Below are positions 7,760 to 18,101 of a stretch of 64,000 bases of DNA, piece after piece. The position numbers were made by a program, and so were the translations under genes. A model generated the notes under the pieces. It was not told the origin of the DNA. It did no database searches and saw nothing but the letters and a program-made list of their open reading frames with translations. This DNA is from Thermomonas aquatica (GTDB taxonomy: Bacteria; Pseudomonadota; Gammaproteobacteria; Xanthomonadales; Xanthomonadaceae): contig NZ_CP040871.1 of NCBI RefSeq assembly GCF_006337105.1, positions 2,203,501 to 2,267,500 of the forward strand, written 5' to 3'. Positions within the stretch are counted from its first letter, which is position 1; each line of letters begins with the position of its first letter.

Positions 7760-8977
7760 GTGGACCTTAAGAGCGGATACCCCTATTGGGCCGTGAAGAA
7801 CGGCCTGATGCAGGCCTTCCCGCCGCTCGCCGGGGACCAGCGGTGCGAGGTCGCGGTGGTCGGCGGCGGGATCACCGGCGCACTGATCGCCTGCGAACTG
7901 GCGGCGCACGGTTTCGATGTGGTGCTGGTGGAGCAGCGCGACATCGGCTGGGGCAGCACCGCGGCGAGCACGGCGCTGCTGCAATACGAGATCGATACCC
8001 CGCTGCTCGAGCTGGCCAAACGGTACGGCGCAGCCGATGCGGCGATGGCGTACCGCGCCTGCGCGCAGGCGCTCGATGCGCTGGCCGGGCTGGCCGCACA
8101 GCTCGGCGACGTGGACTTCGCGCGTGCCGACAGCCTGTATTTCGCCAGCCGTCGCTGGCATGCGGGCGCGATGCGCGAGGAATGCGCGTTGCGCGCGCGG
8201 CACGGGCTGCAGGTGGAATGGCTGGAGCGCGCCGCGCTGCGCGAGCGCTTCGGGATCGGCGCGGCGGGCGCGATCCTGAGCGCGCAGGCCGCGCGCATCG
8301 ACCCGTATCGCTTCACCCATCGCCTGCTGCAGCGCCTGCAGCGCGGCGGTGCGCGGATCTTCGACCGCACCTGCATCGCCAGTCTGGAGGCCGGCTCGCG
8401 TGGCGTGGCGCTGCGGACCGATCACGGCGCCACGCTGCGCGCTGGCCAGGTGGTGCTGGCCACCGGCTATGCCGCGCAGCACTGGCTGGATGCACGCGTC
8501 GCGCGCAACGCGAGCAGCTACGCCTACATCACCGATCCCTTGCCTGAAGGCGCCTTGCGCGCGCTGGCGGACACGCTGGTGTGGGAATCCGCGCGGCCGT
8601 ACCTGTACCTGCGCAGCACCGGCGATGGCCGGCTGCTGGTCGGCGGCGCGGACGATGCCGTCGACGTGCCGGCGCGCCGCGACCGCCGCGTGCTGTCGAA
8701 GGCACGGCAGCTGCGCAAGCGGGTGGAGCGCATGTTTCCGCAGCTGACGCTGCAGCCCGCCTTCTGCTGGGCCGGCACCTTCGCCGAAACCGGCGACGGC
8801 CTGCCGTTCTTCGGCGCGCATGCGCAACATGGCCCGCGCGTGCAGTTCGCGATGGCCTATGGCGGCAACGGCATCACCTATGCGGCGATCGGCGCGCGCA
8901 TCCTGCGCATGCAGCTGCAGCGCAGGCGCCATCCGTTGCAGGCCCTGTTCGGCTTCGAACGCATGTCGCGCGGTTGA
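7760..8977 (+). CDS. FAD-dependent amino-acid oxidase-type (DAO) oxidoreductase
   Basis: A 405-residue flavoprotein of the DAO/glycine-oxidase-like family. The dinucleotide-binding motif VAVVGGGITGALIACELA lies near residue 35, followed by the acidic ribose-binding stretch VVLVEQRDIGWGSTAAST. A C-terminal FAD-contacting region ends with YGGNGITY, typical of the family. Enzymes of this type oxidise amines or amino acids and reduce FAD; the substrate is unknown. The start is probably the GTG at 7760, since sequence homologous to the family begins just after it and no ATG is closer than codon 17. The gene ends 4 bp before the convergent YbbP-like permease gene. Confidence 0.8.
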   Translation: MDLKSGYPYWAVKNGLMQAFPPLAGDQRCEVAVVGGGITGALIACELAAHGFDVVLVEQRDIGWGSTAASTALLQYEIDTPLLELAKRYGAADAAMAYRACAQALDALAGLAAQLGDVDFARADSLYFASRRWHAGAMREECALRARHGLQVEWLERAALRERFGIGAAGAILSAQAARIDPYRFTHRLLQRLQRGGARIFDRTCIASLEAGSRGVALRTDHGATLRAGQVVLATGYAAQHWLDARVARNASSYAYITDPLPEGALRALADTLVWESARPYLYLRSTGDGRLLVGGADDAVDVPARRDRRVLSKARQLRKRVERMFPQLTLQPAFCWAGTFAETGDGLPFFGAHAQHGPRVQFAMAYGGNGITYAAIGARILRMQLQRRRHPLQALFGFERMSRG

Positions 8978-8980
8978 ACC

Positions 8981-11470
8981 TCAGCTGCCGGCGCCCAGCG
9001 TCTCGCGCACCGTCGCGTGCAGGTGGCGGCGCATGCTGAGCCAGCCGGCCAGCATCGCCGCCACGGTGCCGACGATGGCGCCGGTGGCGAGCGTGGTCGC
9101 GCTCCAGGTCGGCGGCAGGTCGAGCACGCGCTGCGCGAACAGGGTGCCGATGCCGGCCGCCGCGACTGCGGCGATGCCGCCGGCGATCGCGCCGATCGCG
9201 CCGAACTCGACCAGCTGCGCATTGCGCAGTTGCGCGCTGCTGGCCCCCAGCGTGCGCAGCACGCCGAGCTCGGTGATGCGCTCGCGCCGGGTCGCCGCCA
9301 CCGCCGCCACGAACACCAGGCAGCCGGACAGGAAGGCGAACCAGAACACCACCTGGATCACCAGCGCGGCCTGGTCGCCGATGCACCGGATCTCGCCGGT
9401 GATCGCATCGATGTCGATCACGTTGGCGTTCGGCAGCGCTTGCGAGAGCGCACTGGCCAGCGCAGTATCGCCGCGCGGCACGCGCACCGCGGTGATGTAG
9501 GTGGCGGGCAGCTCGCGCGCCATGTTGGGCGAGGCCAGCACGAAGAAGTTCGGCGTGAAGCTTTCCCAGCGCACGTCGCGCAGGCTGGTGATCTTGCCTT
9601 CGATGCGTTGGCCGGCGACATCGAACGTGATCTTGTCGCCCAGCTGCCAGCGCAATTGTTCGGCGAACCTGGTTTCCACGGAAAATTCATTGCGCGCCGT
9701 CGCCGCATTCCAGAACTTTCCGGCCTTCAACGTATTCCCTGCCGGTAGCGCATCGGCGGTGGACAGGTTGAATTCGCGGTCGGCCAGGCGTTCGCCGCGG
9801 CCTTCGGGCGCGGGACGCCCGCGCTGCTGCGCACTGGGGCCGATGTAGCGCGCGCGGATCAGCGGCGACAGCCCGACCGAGTGGTAGTCGAGGCGCCGGA
9901 GCACGGCATCGAACGCCGGCCGCTGTTCCGGCTGCACATTGATCACGAAGCGGTTCGGCGCATCGCCGCGCACCGTGGCCTGCCACTGCTCCCACACATC
10001 GGTGCGCACCAGCAGCAACAGCAGCAACGCCATCAGGCTGGTGCCCAGCGCGACCACCTGCGCCACGGTGAGCCGGTGGCGTCGCGACAGGTTCAACAGC
10101 GCATAACGGGTGATGCCGCTGCCGCCGCGTCCGGCGCGCGCGACCAAGGCGGCCAGCGCCCAGCCGGCGATGCCGAGCACCAAAGTGGTCGCCAGCAGGC
10201 CGCCGAGCAGGATGCCGGCCGCCTGCGCATTGCCGGCGGCTTGCCAGAACAATGCGAGCAGGCCAAGCAGCGCCAACGCGAACAGCAGCAAGGCCGGCGG
10301 CGACGGCGTGCGCAGGTCGCTGCGCAGCACCGCCAGCGCACTCACCCGGCGCAATGCCAGCAACGGCGGCAGCGCGAAGGTGAGCAGGATCCAGATGCCG
10401 ACCAGCGCGCCCTGCAGCAACGGCAACAGTCTCGCCGGTGGCAGCGCGGTGCCGAGTTGCTCGGCGATCCACGCGCCGGCGATCTGCTGCAACACCGCGG
10501 CGGCAATGACTGCGGCGAGGATCGCGATGCCGCCGAGGATGGCGAGCGTGCCGACGTACAGGCCGACGATGTCGCGCTGGCCCGCGCCGAGCGCGCGCAA
10601 GGTGGCCGCGATCTGCCGATGCCGTTCCGCATGCTGGCGCGCCGCCATGCCGATGGCGACCGCCGCCAGTGCGGCCGTCAGCACCAACGACACGGACAGG
10701 AAACGTTGCGCGCGCTCCAGCGCGTTGCGCAATTGCGGACTGAGGTCGTCGCCGGTTTCGACGCGGGCGCCGGGCATGCGTTCGGCTTCACGCGCCTTGA
10801 CCCATTGCGCGATGGCGACGGGTGCGCCGGTCACCGCCACCCGCCAGGTCGCGCGCGCGCCGGGGCCGAGCAGTCCGCCGGCTTCGACTTCCGAAAGCGG
10901 CAGGATCACCCGCGGCCCGAGCTCCACGCCGTTGAGCGGACGGTCGGGTTCCTCGACGACGATGCCGGCCAAGCGCAGCGGCCGACCGCCGACCTCGACC
11001 ATGCCGCCAAGCTTGCTACGCATGCGCTGCGCGCCGGTGTCGCTCAGCCACAGCGTGCCGGCGGCGGGGCGCGGCAATCGCTGCACGCCCTGCGCGGTGC
11101 GCACGGTGTACGGACCGAGCAGAGGCGCATCGTCGGCCAGCGCCTTCAGCGTGCCGAGCTGCGGTGCGGCCTCGTGCGATCCGACCATGCTGGCCAGTTC
11201 CACGCTGCGGAACATGCGCAGGTGCAGGCGTTGCGCATCGCGTTGCGCGGCATCGATGGCGCGGTCGTCGCTGCTGAACGCGGCATCGCCGCCGACCAGG
11301 CGCCGGCTTTGTTCGGCCAGCGCATCGGTGGTGCGCTGGGCGATGCTGCCGACGCCCGCGAGTGCGAGCACCGCCACGAACAACGCGGCCAGCAGCACGC
11401 CGAATTCGCCGTTGCGCCAGCCCTGCCACGCCTGCCGCGTGGCCATCCGCATCGTCCCCGCGAAAGTCAT
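8981..11470 (-). CDS. ybbP: FtsX-like ABC transporter permease (YbbP family)
   Basis: An 829-residue inner-membrane permease with the FtsX/MacB arrangement: one N-terminal helix (EFGVLLAALFVAVLAL), a large periplasmic domain, a helical bundle near residues 260-430, a second periplasmic domain and three C-terminal helices. Its ATG overlaps the stop of the ATPase gene upstream (ATGA at 11467-11470), so the two subunits are co-translated. In E. coli the YbbA-YbbP pair lies beside tesA, as here, and is thought to move lipids or other hydrophobic compounds across the envelope. The substrate is not established. Confidence 0.85.
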   Translation of the reverse strand: MTFAGTMRMATRQAWQGWRNGEFGVLLAALFVAVLALAGVGSIAQRTTDALAEQSRRLVGGDAAFSSDDRAIDAAQRDAQRLHLRMFRSVELASMVGSHEAAPQLGTLKALADDAPLLGPYTVRTAQGVQRLPRPAAGTLWLSDTGAQRMRSKLGGMVEVGGRPLRLAGIVVEEPDRPLNGVELGPRVILPLSEVEAGGLLGPGARATWRVAVTGAPVAIAQWVKAREAERMPGARVETGDDLSPQLRNALERAQRFLSVSLVLTAALAAVAIGMAARQHAERHRQIAATLRALGAGQRDIVGLYVGTLAILGGIAILAAVIAAAVLQQIAGAWIAEQLGTALPPARLLPLLQGALVGIWILLTFALPPLLALRRVSALAVLRSDLRTPSPPALLLFALALLGLLALFWQAAGNAQAAGILLGGLLATTLVLGIAGWALAALVARAGRGGSGITRYALLNLSRRHRLTVAQVVALGTSLMALLLLLLVRTDVWEQWQATVRGDAPNRFVINVQPEQRPAFDAVLRRLDYHSVGLSPLIRARYIGPSAQQRGRPAPEGRGERLADREFNLSTADALPAGNTLKAGKFWNAATARNEFSVETRFAEQLRWQLGDKITFDVAGQRIEGKITSLRDVRWESFTPNFFVLASPNMARELPATYITAVRVPRGDTALASALSQALPNANVIDIDAITGEIRCIGDQAALVIQVVFWFAFLSGCLVFVAAVAATRRERITELGVLRTLGASSAQLRNAQLVEFGAIGAIAGGIAAVAAAGIGTLFAQRVLDLPPTWSATTLATGAIVGTVAAMLAGWLSMRRHLHATVRETLGAGS

Positions 11471-12216
11471 GCGCGCAGGCGCCCGGCATCCAGCCGCAGC
11501 TGGCGGTCGCAACGCGCGGCCAGGCGCTCGTCGTGGGTGACCACCACCACCGTGGTCGCGCGCGCGCTGTCCATGTCGAACAGCAGGTCCTCGATGGCGA
11601 GGCCGGTCTTGCGGTCGAGGTTGCCGGTGGGTTCGTCGGCGAACAGGATGCGCGGCCTGGCGACGAAGGCGCGGGCGATGGCGACGCGTTGCTGCTCGCC
11701 GCCGGACAACTGGCGTGGCAGGTGATGCAGGCGTTCGCCCAGGCCGACCTTCTGCAGCAATTCGCGCGCGGCCTGCGTGCCGGACTTCCCGCGCAATTCC
11801 AGCGGCAGCGCCACGTTGTCGAGCGCGCTCATCGCCGGCATCAGCTGGAAGTTCTGGAACACGAAGCCCACCGCCTGCGCGCGCAAGGCGGCGCGTGCAT
11901 CTTCATCGGCCGCGTGGATCGGCACGCCGTCCAGCCACACCTCGCCGTGGCTGGGCACGTCCAGGCCGGCCAGCAGCGAGAGCAGGGTGGTCTTGCCGGA
12001 ACCGGATTCGCCGACGATGGCCACGCGTTCGCCGGCCGTGATGTCCAGGCCGATGTCGTCGAGGATGGTCAGCTGACTGTCCGGCAACGCCACCGTCTTG
12101 CCGACCCCGCGCGTGCGCAGGCTGCCGCGCGCGGGCGTGCTAGCGTCTGCGGCAGGCGTTGGAACGGGAGCGGTGTCGATGTCGTTGCGGGCGTGGGTAT
12201 CGGGCGTGTGCGTCAT
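11467..12216 (-). CDS. ybbA: ABC transporter ATP-binding protein (YbbA/LolD-like)
   Basis: A 249-residue ATPase of the LolD/MacB-type group. Walker A GESGSGKTT is at 69-77, the signature LSGGEQQR at 170-177 and Walker B LFADEPT at 191-197; VVVVTHDE follows as the H-loop. It powers the FtsX-like permease encoded next. The first 30 residues are rich in Thr, Pro and Ala and are not typical, so the true start may be a later non-ATG codon. As drawn, its 5' end overlaps the divergent esterase gene by 38 bp. Confidence 0.88.
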   Translation of the reverse strand: MTHTPDTHARNDIDTAPVPTPAADASTPARGSLRTRGVGKTVALPDSQLTILDDIGLDITAGERVAIVGESGSGKTTLLSLLAGLDVPSHGEVWLDGVPIHAADEDARAALRAQAVGFVFQNFQLMPAMSALDNVALPLELRGKSGTQAARELLQKVGLGERLHHLPRQLSGGEQQRVAIARAFVARPRILFADEPTGNLDRKTGLAIEDLLFDMDSARATTVVVVTHDERLAARCDRQLRLDAGRLRA

Positions 12217-12790
12217 GGCTTTGATGCTAGCCGCTCCGGCGGCCGCGGCGCGCGGGCAGCAAGTCCTGGTGATGGGCGATTCATTGTCCGCGGCCTATGG
12301 CCTGCGCCCGGAACAGGGCTGGGTGGCGCTGGCCGAGGCGAAATCCGCGCGCTACGACTTCCACAACGCCAGCATTTCCGGCGAGACCAGCGCCGGCGGG
12401 CGCAGCCGGATCGCCGCCGAACTGGCGCGGACGAAACCCGACATCGTGGTGATCGAACTCGGCGCCAACGACGGCCTGCGCGGCCTGCCGCTCACGCAAC
12501 TGGGGTCGAACCTGGGCTGGATGATCGGTGCATCGAAAGCGGCCGGTGCGCGCGTGCTGCTGGTCGGCCTGCAGCTGCCGCCGAACTTCGGCCGCTACGC
12601 CACGGATTTCCAGCGCAGCTACGCGCTGATCGCCCAGCGCCTCGATGCCGGGTTGGTGCCGCATTTCCTGGCGCCGCTGGGCACGCAGCGCAAATGGTTC
12701 CAGGCCGACAACCTGCACCCGGTGGCCGCGGCGCAGCCCTTGCTGGCGGACCAGATGTTGCGGGCGCTGGACGCGTTGCCCGCGCGCTGA
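12179..12790 (+). CDS. tesA: Arylesterase / acyl-CoA thioesterase I (TesA), secreted
   Basis: A 203-residue SGNH-family hydrolase with a signal peptide (about 1-25, ending AAAA before RGQQ). The catalytic blocks are GDSLSAAYGL with the nucleophile S35, GAND at 95-98, and D177-x-x-H180 near the C-terminus. TesA hydrolyses acyl thioesters, esters and lysophospholipids in the periplasm. The ATG at 12179 has a GGGAG ribosome-binding site (12166-12170). The gene is divergent from the YbbA-YbbP exporter genes, an arrangement shared with E. coli, which hints that esterase and exporter cooperate in lipid turnover. It stops 1 bp before the convergent purD. Confidence 0.9.
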   Translation: MSLRAWVSGVCVMALMLAAPAAAARGQQVLVMGDSLSAAYGLRPEQGWVALAEAKSARYDFHNASISGETSAGGRSRIAAELARTKPDIVVIELGANDGLRGLPLTQLGSNLGWMIGASKAAGARVLLVGLQLPPNFGRYATDFQRSYALIAQRLDAGLVPHFLAPLGTQRKWFQADNLHPVAAAQPLLADQMLRALDALPAR

Positions 12791-12791
12791 G

Positions 12792-14083
12792 TCAGGCCGT
12801 GCCGTGTTCGCGCGCGATCGCGCGCCAGCCGATGTCGTGGCGGTGGAATTCGCTGTCCCAATGGATCGCGTCGACGCCGGCATAGGCATTGCGCTGCGCA
12901 TCGGCCACGCTGTCGCCCAGCGCGGCCACGCACAGCACGCGACCGCCGGTGGCGATGACCTTGCCGGCATTGTCCAGCGCGGTGCCGGCATGGAAGACCT
13001 TGGCGTTCGCGGGCACGGCATCGAGGCCCGAGATCGCATCGCCGGTGATCGGCGTGTCCGGATACGGTTTGGATGCAAGCACCACGCCCAGCGACGGTTG
13101 CGGCGTCCAGCGCGCCTCGATGGCGTGCAGCTGCTCGTCGATGGCGGCTTCGACCAGCTCGACCAGGTCGGATTCCAGCCGCAGCATCACCGGCTGGGTT
13201 TCCGGATCGCCGAAGCGCACGTTGAATTCGATCACCTTCGGTGCGCCGTCGGCGTCGATCATCAGCCCCGCGTAGAGGAAGCCGGTGAACGGGATGCCGT
13301 CGGCGATCATGCCGGCCACGGTCGGATTCACCACTTCGCGCATCACCCGCGCATGCACCTCGGGCGTGACCACGGGCGCGGGCGAATACGCGCCCATGCC
13401 GCCGGTGTTGGGGCCGCTGTCGCCATCGCCCACGCGCTTGTGGTCCTGCGAGGTGGCCATCGGCAGCGCGGTCTTGCCGTCCACCATCGAGATGAAGCTG
13501 GCTTCCTCGCCATCGAGGAATTCCTCGATGACGACGCGCGCGCCGGCGTCGCCGAAGGCGTTGCCGCTGAGCATGTCGCGCACGGCGGCTTCGGCTTCGT
13601 CCTGCGTCATCGCCACGATCACGCCCTTGCCGGCGGCCAGGCCATCGGCCTTGACCACGATCGGCGCACCCTTCTCGCGGAGGTAGGCAAGCGCGGCATC
13701 GACATCGGTATGCACGGCGTAGAACGCGGTCGGGATGCCGTGGCGCTGCAGGAAGTCCTTCGCATACGCCTTGCTGCCTTCCAGCTGCGCCGCCTTGGCG
13801 GTGGGCCCGAAGATGCGCCGGCCCTGCGCGCGGAACGCATCGACCACGCCGGCCACCAGTGGCTGCTCGGGCCGACCACGGTCAGTGCGATGTCCTCGAT
13901 CTGCGCGAGCTGCAGCAGGCCGTCGATGTCGGTGGCCTTGACCGCGACGTTGCGGCATTTGCTTTCGGTCGCGGTGCCGGCATTGCCGGGTGCGACCAGC
14001 ACTTCGGACACGCGCGGCGATTGCGCGAGCTTCCACGCCAACGCGTGTTCGCGGCCGCCGGAACCGATGACGAGGACTTTCAT
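12792..14083 (-). pseudogene. purD: Phosphoribosylamine-glycine ligase with single-base frameshift
   Basis: The start [19 protein letters not shown] and the rest of a GARS protein (EQPLVAGVVDAFRAQG onward, with the ATP-grasp region and GPNTGGMGAYSP) are both present but in different frames. The break follows residue 71 at TVVGP: the reverse strand reads GGCCCGAGCAGCC where GGCCCGGAGCAGCC would be needed, so one G is missing (near 13868-13871 on the plus strand). With that base restored the protein has 430 residues, the normal family length. PurD makes GAR from phosphoribosylamine and glycine in step 2 of purine synthesis. The frame is otherwise intact, so a sequencing or assembly error is as likely as a true mutation. 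It overlaps the GNAT gene by 4 bp. Confidence 0.9.
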
Positions 14084-14592
14084 GACATTGCCTCCGGGGC
14101 AAGAACGAGTTGCTGCAGGGACACCAGTTTGCTGCCGCCGGCGACATGTTGCCGGCCGACTTCGACGAAACCGAAGCGGTCGTGGAAGGCTTTCGACGCC
14201 GGATTCGGCGGCGCCAGGTTGTATTCGCACACGACGCGATCGATGCCGCGCCGGCGCGCCTGCGCGAACAGGTCGCGGTAGAGCGTGCCGCCGATGCCCA
14301 TGCCGGCCGCGGCGGCATCCACCACGATGCGGTCCACGTAGACGAAGCGCGGCGCGTGCGCGGCGAACCAGCGGAAGTTGTCGTTGTCGTAGGCGGCGTC
14401 GTGATCCATCGCCAGCAGTAAGCCGACCACGCGGCCATCCGCTTCGGCGACGGTGAAGCGACAGGCCAGCGCGGCCAATGCCTCCAGCCGCACGCGATCC
14501 ATCGCGCTGGTCTGCGTCACTTCGGCGGCATTCAGCGCAAGCACGCGCTCGAAGTCCGCCGCCACGGCATCGCGCAGGATCGCGTCGGCCAT
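14080..14592 (-). CDS. GNAT family N-acetyltransferase
   Basis: A 170-residue acetyltransferase of the GNAT superfamily. The fold is visible as a beta strand [18 protein letters not shown], the core [23 protein letters not shown] that carries the acetyl-CoA-binding loop (AGMGIGG), and a late strand [18 protein letters not shown]. Members transfer an acetyl group to amines or peptides; the substrate is unknown. It lies between purH (2 bp away) and purD (4-bp overlap), so it belongs to the same transcription unit. Confidence 0.85.
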   Translation of the reverse strand: MADAILRDAVAADFERVLALNAAEVTQTSAMDRVRLEALAALACRFTVAEADGRVVGLLLAMDHDAAYDNDNFRWFAAHAPRFVYVDRIVVDAAAAGMGIGGTLYRDLFAQARRRGIDRVVCEYNLAPPNPASKAFHDRFGFVEVGRQHVAGGSKLVSLQQLVLAPEAMS

Positions 14593-14594
14593 CG

Positions 14595-16184
14595 TCAGTG
14601 GCGGAAGTGGCGCACGCCGGTGAACACCATCGCGATCCCGTGCTCGTCCGCCGCCGCGATCACCTCGTTGTCGCGCATCGAACCGCCCGGCTGGATCACC
14701 GCCTTGATCCCGGCCTGCGCGGCGGCGTCGATGCCATCGCGGAACGGGAAGAAGGCATCGCTGGCCATCACCGAGCCTTCGACCACGAGGCCCGCGTCCT
14801 GCGCCTTGATCCCGGCGATGCGCGCGGAATACACGCGGCTCATCTGCCCGGCGCCGACGCCGATGGTGCGGTGGTCCTTCGCATAGACGATCGCGTTCGA
14901 CTTCACGAACTTCGCTACCTTCCAGGCGAACAGCAGGTCGGCGAACTGCGCCTCGGTGGGCGCGAGCTTGGTCACGACCTTCAAGTCGTCGCGGGTAATC
15001 ACGCGGTCGTCGGCGGTCTGCATCAGCATGCCGGAGCCGACGCGCTTGGTGTCGATGAAGCCGGGCGAGGGCTTGGCCATCGGGATGCGCAGCACGCGCA
15101 CATTCGCTTTCTTGCGCGCGTAATCGAGCGCGCCATCCTCGTAATCCGGCGCGATCAGCACTTCGACGAACTGGCGGTCGAGGATCGCCTTGCAGGTCGC
15201 CGCATCCAGCCTGGTGTTGAACGCGAGGATGCCGCCGAACGCGCTGGTCGGGTCGGTGGCGTAGGCGGCTTCATAGGCATTGGCGCAACCGGCGCCGATC
15301 GCCACGCCGCACGGGTTGGCGTGCTTGACGATCACGCAGGCCGGCAGCTCGAACTGGCGCACGCATTCCCACGCGGCATCGCTGTCGGCGATGTTGTTGT
15401 AACTGAGTTCCTTGCCCTGCAGCTGGGTGAACGTCGCCAGCGAACCGGGCGCCGGCCACAGGTCGCGGTAGAACGCGGCCTGCTGGTGCGGGTTCTCGCC
15501 GTAGCGCAGGTCCATCACCTTGACGAAGTTGCCGTTGGCCTGCGCGGAGAACTGCGCATGGCTGCCGTCGTCCTGCTTCGCCGACAGGAAATTGCTGATG
15601 CAGGCGTCGTAGAAGGCGACGTTGTTGAACGCCGCGACGGCCAGGCCGAAGCGGGTCTTCGCCGACAGCGCGCCGGCATTGGCATTCAACTCGTCGACGA
15701 TCCCGGCGTACTGCGCCGGATCGGTGGCGACGGCGACGCGGGCGAAGTTCTTGGCCGCGCTGCGCAGCATCGCCGGGCCGCCGATGTCGATGTTCTCGAT
15801 CACGTCCTCGAAGCTGCTGGCCGGATCCATCGACACCTTCAGGAACGGATACAGGTTCAGCACCAGCAGGTCGATCCTGTCGATGCCGTGTTCCGCCATC
15901 ACCGCGTCGTCGGTGCCGGCGCGGCCGAGCAGGCCGCCGTGCACCTTCGGGTGCAGCGTCTTCACCCTGCCATCCATCATTTCCGGGAAGCCGGTGTGCT
16001 CGCTGACGTCCTTCACCGTGAGGCCAGCCTCGCGCAGCGTCTTGGCGGTGCCGCCGGTGGAGAGCAGTTCCACGCCGTGCGCAGCCAGCGCCTTGGCGAA
16101 ATCGAGCAGGCCGGTCTTGTCGGAGACGGACAGCAGGGCGCGGCGAACGGCCACGGACGGGCCTTCGAACAGGTTTGCGGTCAT
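14595..16184 (-). CDS. purH: Bifunctional AICAR transformylase / IMP cyclohydrolase
   Basis: A 529-residue PurH of normal length. The first 200 residues form the IMP cyclohydrolase domain, with [18 protein letters not shown] and [13 protein letters not shown] typical of the MGS-like fold. The rest is the AICAR formyltransferase domain, with the conserved [11 protein letters not shown] segment near residue 290 and [12 protein letters not shown] near 220. It catalyses the last two steps of IMP synthesis. It is followed by the GNAT gene and purD in the same orientation, and fis lies 55 bp upstream, so fis, purH and purD may be co-transcribed. Confidence 0.97.
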   Translation of the reverse strand: MTANLFEGPSVAVRRALLSVSDKTGLLDFAKALAAHGVELLSTGGTAKTLREAGLTVKDVSEHTGFPEMMDGRVKTLHPKVHGGLLGRAGTDDAVMAEHGIDRIDLLVLNLYPFLKVSMDPASSFEDVIENIDIGGPAMLRSAAKNFARVAVATDPAQYAGIVDELNANAGALSAKTRFGLAVAAFNNVAFYDACISNFLSAKQDDGSHAQFSAQANGNFVKVMDLRYGENPHQQAAFYRDLWPAPGSLATFTQLQGKELSYNNIADSDAAWECVRQFELPACVIVKHANPCGVAIGAGCANAYEAAYATDPTSAFGGILAFNTRLDAATCKAILDRQFVEVLIAPDYEDGALDYARKKANVRVLRIPMAKPSPGFIDTKRVGSGMLMQTADDRVITRDDLKVVTKLAPTEAQFADLLFAWKVAKFVKSNAIVYAKDHRTIGVGAGQMSRVYSARIAGIKAQDAGLVVEGSVMASDAFFPFRDGIDAAAQAGIKAVIQPGGSMRDNEVIAAADEHGIAMVFTGVRHFRH

Positions 16185-16239
16185 GCGGAGAGGCGGTGCG
16201 GAGGGGAGCGCGAATTATAAACGCGCTGCCGCCGCAGGC

Positions 16240-16542
16240 TCAGGAGGAGAGCCCGTAATCCTTGAGTTTCTTGCGCAGGGTGGCGCGATGGATGCCGAGC
16301 ATGGTCGCGGCGCGGCTCTGGTTGCCGTCGCAGTGCTTCAGGACCTCGGCGAACAGCGGGATTTCCAGCTCGCGCAGGGCGATGTTGTACAGGTCGTCGG
16401 TATCGCAGCCGTCGAGATCGCGCAGGTAGCGGCGCACGGAGGTTGCCACGTGGTCGCGCAACGGCGCGCGGCTGGCGTCCTGGCGGTCGGCGGAAACGTT
16501 CAAGCGGGAGCCCTCGATGCGAACCGCGTCGAGCGAATCCAT
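16240..16542 (-). CDS. fis: Fis family DNA-binding protein
   Basis: A 100-residue homologue of the nucleoid protein Fis. The C-terminal helix-turn-helix (about 74-94, [20 protein letters not shown]) is almost canonical, and the preceding helices [20 protein letters not shown] fit the dimerisation region. Fis bends DNA and modulates rRNA and many other promoters with growth phase. The gene lies between the DUF3426/prmA genes and purH, an order common in Xanthomonadales. The first 25 residues are variable, as usual. Confidence 0.92.
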   Translation of the reverse strand: MDSLDAVRIEGSRLNVSADRQDASRAPLRDHVATSVRRYLRDLDGCDTDDLYNIALRELEIPLFAEVLKHCDGNQSRAATMLGIHRATLRKKLKDYGLSS

Positions 16543-16643
16543 CGCCGCGGGAGGGCGAGTCTAGCGCGAAATGTTTGCGCCGCGCAGCGCGCCGACGCAT
16601 TCATCGAAAAATATCCTGCCGCCGCGCGGAATCGTGCGGTGCG

Positions 16644-17150
16644 TCACTCGAAGCGGAAGTCGAAGGCGACCACGCCCGCTGCCGGTTCGACGATGTCGAA
16701 CGCCAGTTGCGTGGCCTGGCCGGGGGCGAGCAGCGCGTCCTTCGGCGCATTGCCGAGGTAGTCGCGCGGCAGGAAGCGACGCATGCCGAGCTGCCGGCCC
16801 TCGGCATTCGACAGCGCCAGCACCAGCGCCGGCCACGGTTGCGCCCAGGCGGCGTCGTTGCGGAAGCTGGCCTGCACGCGCAGCACGCCGGGGCGCCCGG
16901 GCACTGCGATCACGTCGCGCGAAAGCATGCTGAAGGCGCCGGGTTCGCGCCATGCCGGCACGCTGCAACCGAGCGCGCCGCAGGCTGCGACCACCATGGG
17001 GCGCCAGCGCGCATCCGCCGCGAGCGGCGCGCGCTGGCTGAAGAACAACTGCGCCAGCAGCGCCAGCGCGAGCAGCGCCAGCGCGATCCATTCGCCGATG
17101 CGCGCGCGGCGCGGCGCGGCTTCGCGGATGAAGCTGGGCGCGCGGCTCAC
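16644..17150 (-). CDS. DUF3426 membrane protein
   Basis: A 168-residue protein with one membrane helix (about 20-38, [17 protein letters not shown]) and a C-terminal beta-rich domain that fits DUF3426 ([12 protein letters not shown], then RDYLGNAP and the ending VVAFDFRFE). Many relatives also carry an N-terminal zinc ribbon, but none is present here. Its ATG overlaps the stop of prmA (ATGA), so the two genes are co-translated. The function of the family is unknown. Confidence 0.75.
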   Translation of the reverse strand: MSRAPSFIREAAPRRARIGEWIALALLALALLAQLFFSQRAPLAADARWRPMVVAACGALGCSVPAWREPGAFSMLSRDVIAVPGRPGVLRVQASFRNDAAWAQPWPALVLALSNAEGRQLGMRRFLPRDYLGNAPKDALLAPGQATQLAFDIVEPAAGVVAFDFRFE

Positions 17151-18058
17151 CTGCGCCGGCCTTCGATGCGGATCCAGTCATCCTGGCGGGCGACGCGCAG
17201 CTCGTCGAACCAGGCGGCATAGCGTTCCAGCAGTTCGCCTTCCTGGCCGGCGAGGATGCCGGACATCGCGATGCGTCCGCCCGCCTCGGTGCGCGCGGCC
17301 AGGGTCTCGGCCAACGCGTCCAGCGCGACCGCGAGGATGTTGGCGACCACCACCGGGTAGGCGCGCACCGGTTCGTCCTGCGGCAGGAATACGTCGATGA
17401 CCATGCCGTTGCGCTGGGCATTGTCGGCGGTGGCGATCAATGCCTGCGGATCGTTGTCGACGCCGACCGCGCGCGCCGCGCCGAGCTTGAGCGCCGCGAG
17501 CGCGAGGATGCCGCTGCCGCAGCCGAAATCGAGCAGCTCGCGGCCCTGCAGTTCGCCGCGCGCGGCGAGTCCATCCAGCCACGCGAGGCAGAGCGCGGTG
17601 GTCGGATGGGTGCCGGAGCCGAACGCCAGGCCGGGATCGAGGCGCACGACCGCGGCATCGCCGGCTTGTGCAGCATCGGGCAGCTCGTGGTTCCACGGCA
17701 CGATCCAGGTGCGCGCGCCGAAGCGCATCGGCTGGAACTGGTCGAGCCAGGCGCGTTCCCAGTCCTGGTCCTCGACCTTCTCGAAGCGCGCCTGCGTCCA
17801 GTCGATGCCGGGATCGAAGGCTTCCAGCGCGGCCAGCAGCCACAATGCGTCGCTGTCGGCATCGAACAGCGCGGTCAGGGTCATCTCCCGCCACAGCGGG
17901 ATCTCGCCGACGCCGGGTTCGAAGATCGCCTGCTCGTCGGCGGCATCCAGGTGCGCGTCCTGCAGGGTCACGGCAAGCGCGCCGACGTCCTCGAGCGCGC
18001 GCTCGACGCGCGGTTGCCGGTCTTCGGTGCAGGGAATGGCGAGTTGCAGGTAGGGCAT
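17147..18058 (-). CDS. prmA: Ribosomal protein L11 methyltransferase
   Basis: A 303-residue SAM-dependent methyltransferase that trimethylates ribosomal protein L11. Diagnostic blocks are [14 protein letters not shown] at 141-154, motif [10 protein letters not shown] at 177-185, VGVDNDPQA near 200 and VANIL at 238-242. The N-terminal alpha/beta domain (about 1-100) binds L11. The ATG at 18058 gives the conserved start [10 protein letters not shown], and longer frames upstream do not look coding. The DUF3426 gene follows with a 4-bp overlap. Confidence 0.95.
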   Translation of the reverse strand: MPYLQLAIPCTEDRQPRVERALEDVGALAVTLQDAHLDAADEQAIFEPGVGEIPLWREMTLTALFDADSDALWLLAALEAFDPGIDWTQARFEKVEDQDWERAWLDQFQPMRFGARTWIVPWNHELPDAAQAGDAAVVRLDPGLAFGSGTHPTTALCLAWLDGLAARGELQGRELLDFGCGSGILALAALKLGAARAVGVDNDPQALIATADNAQRNGMVIDVFLPQDEPVRAYPVVVANILAVALDALAETLAARTEAGGRIAMSGILAGQEGELLERYAAWFDELRVARQDDWIRIEGRRR

Positions 18059-18101
18059 GCGCCAAGTATTGGGCATTGCGGCCGTCGCGGGAATGGCCGT
18101 T

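Noticed and set aside
14110..14421. Plus-strand open frame opposite the GNAT gene
   Set aside because: The GNAT motifs are clear on the minus strand and the opposite frame has no recognisable content.
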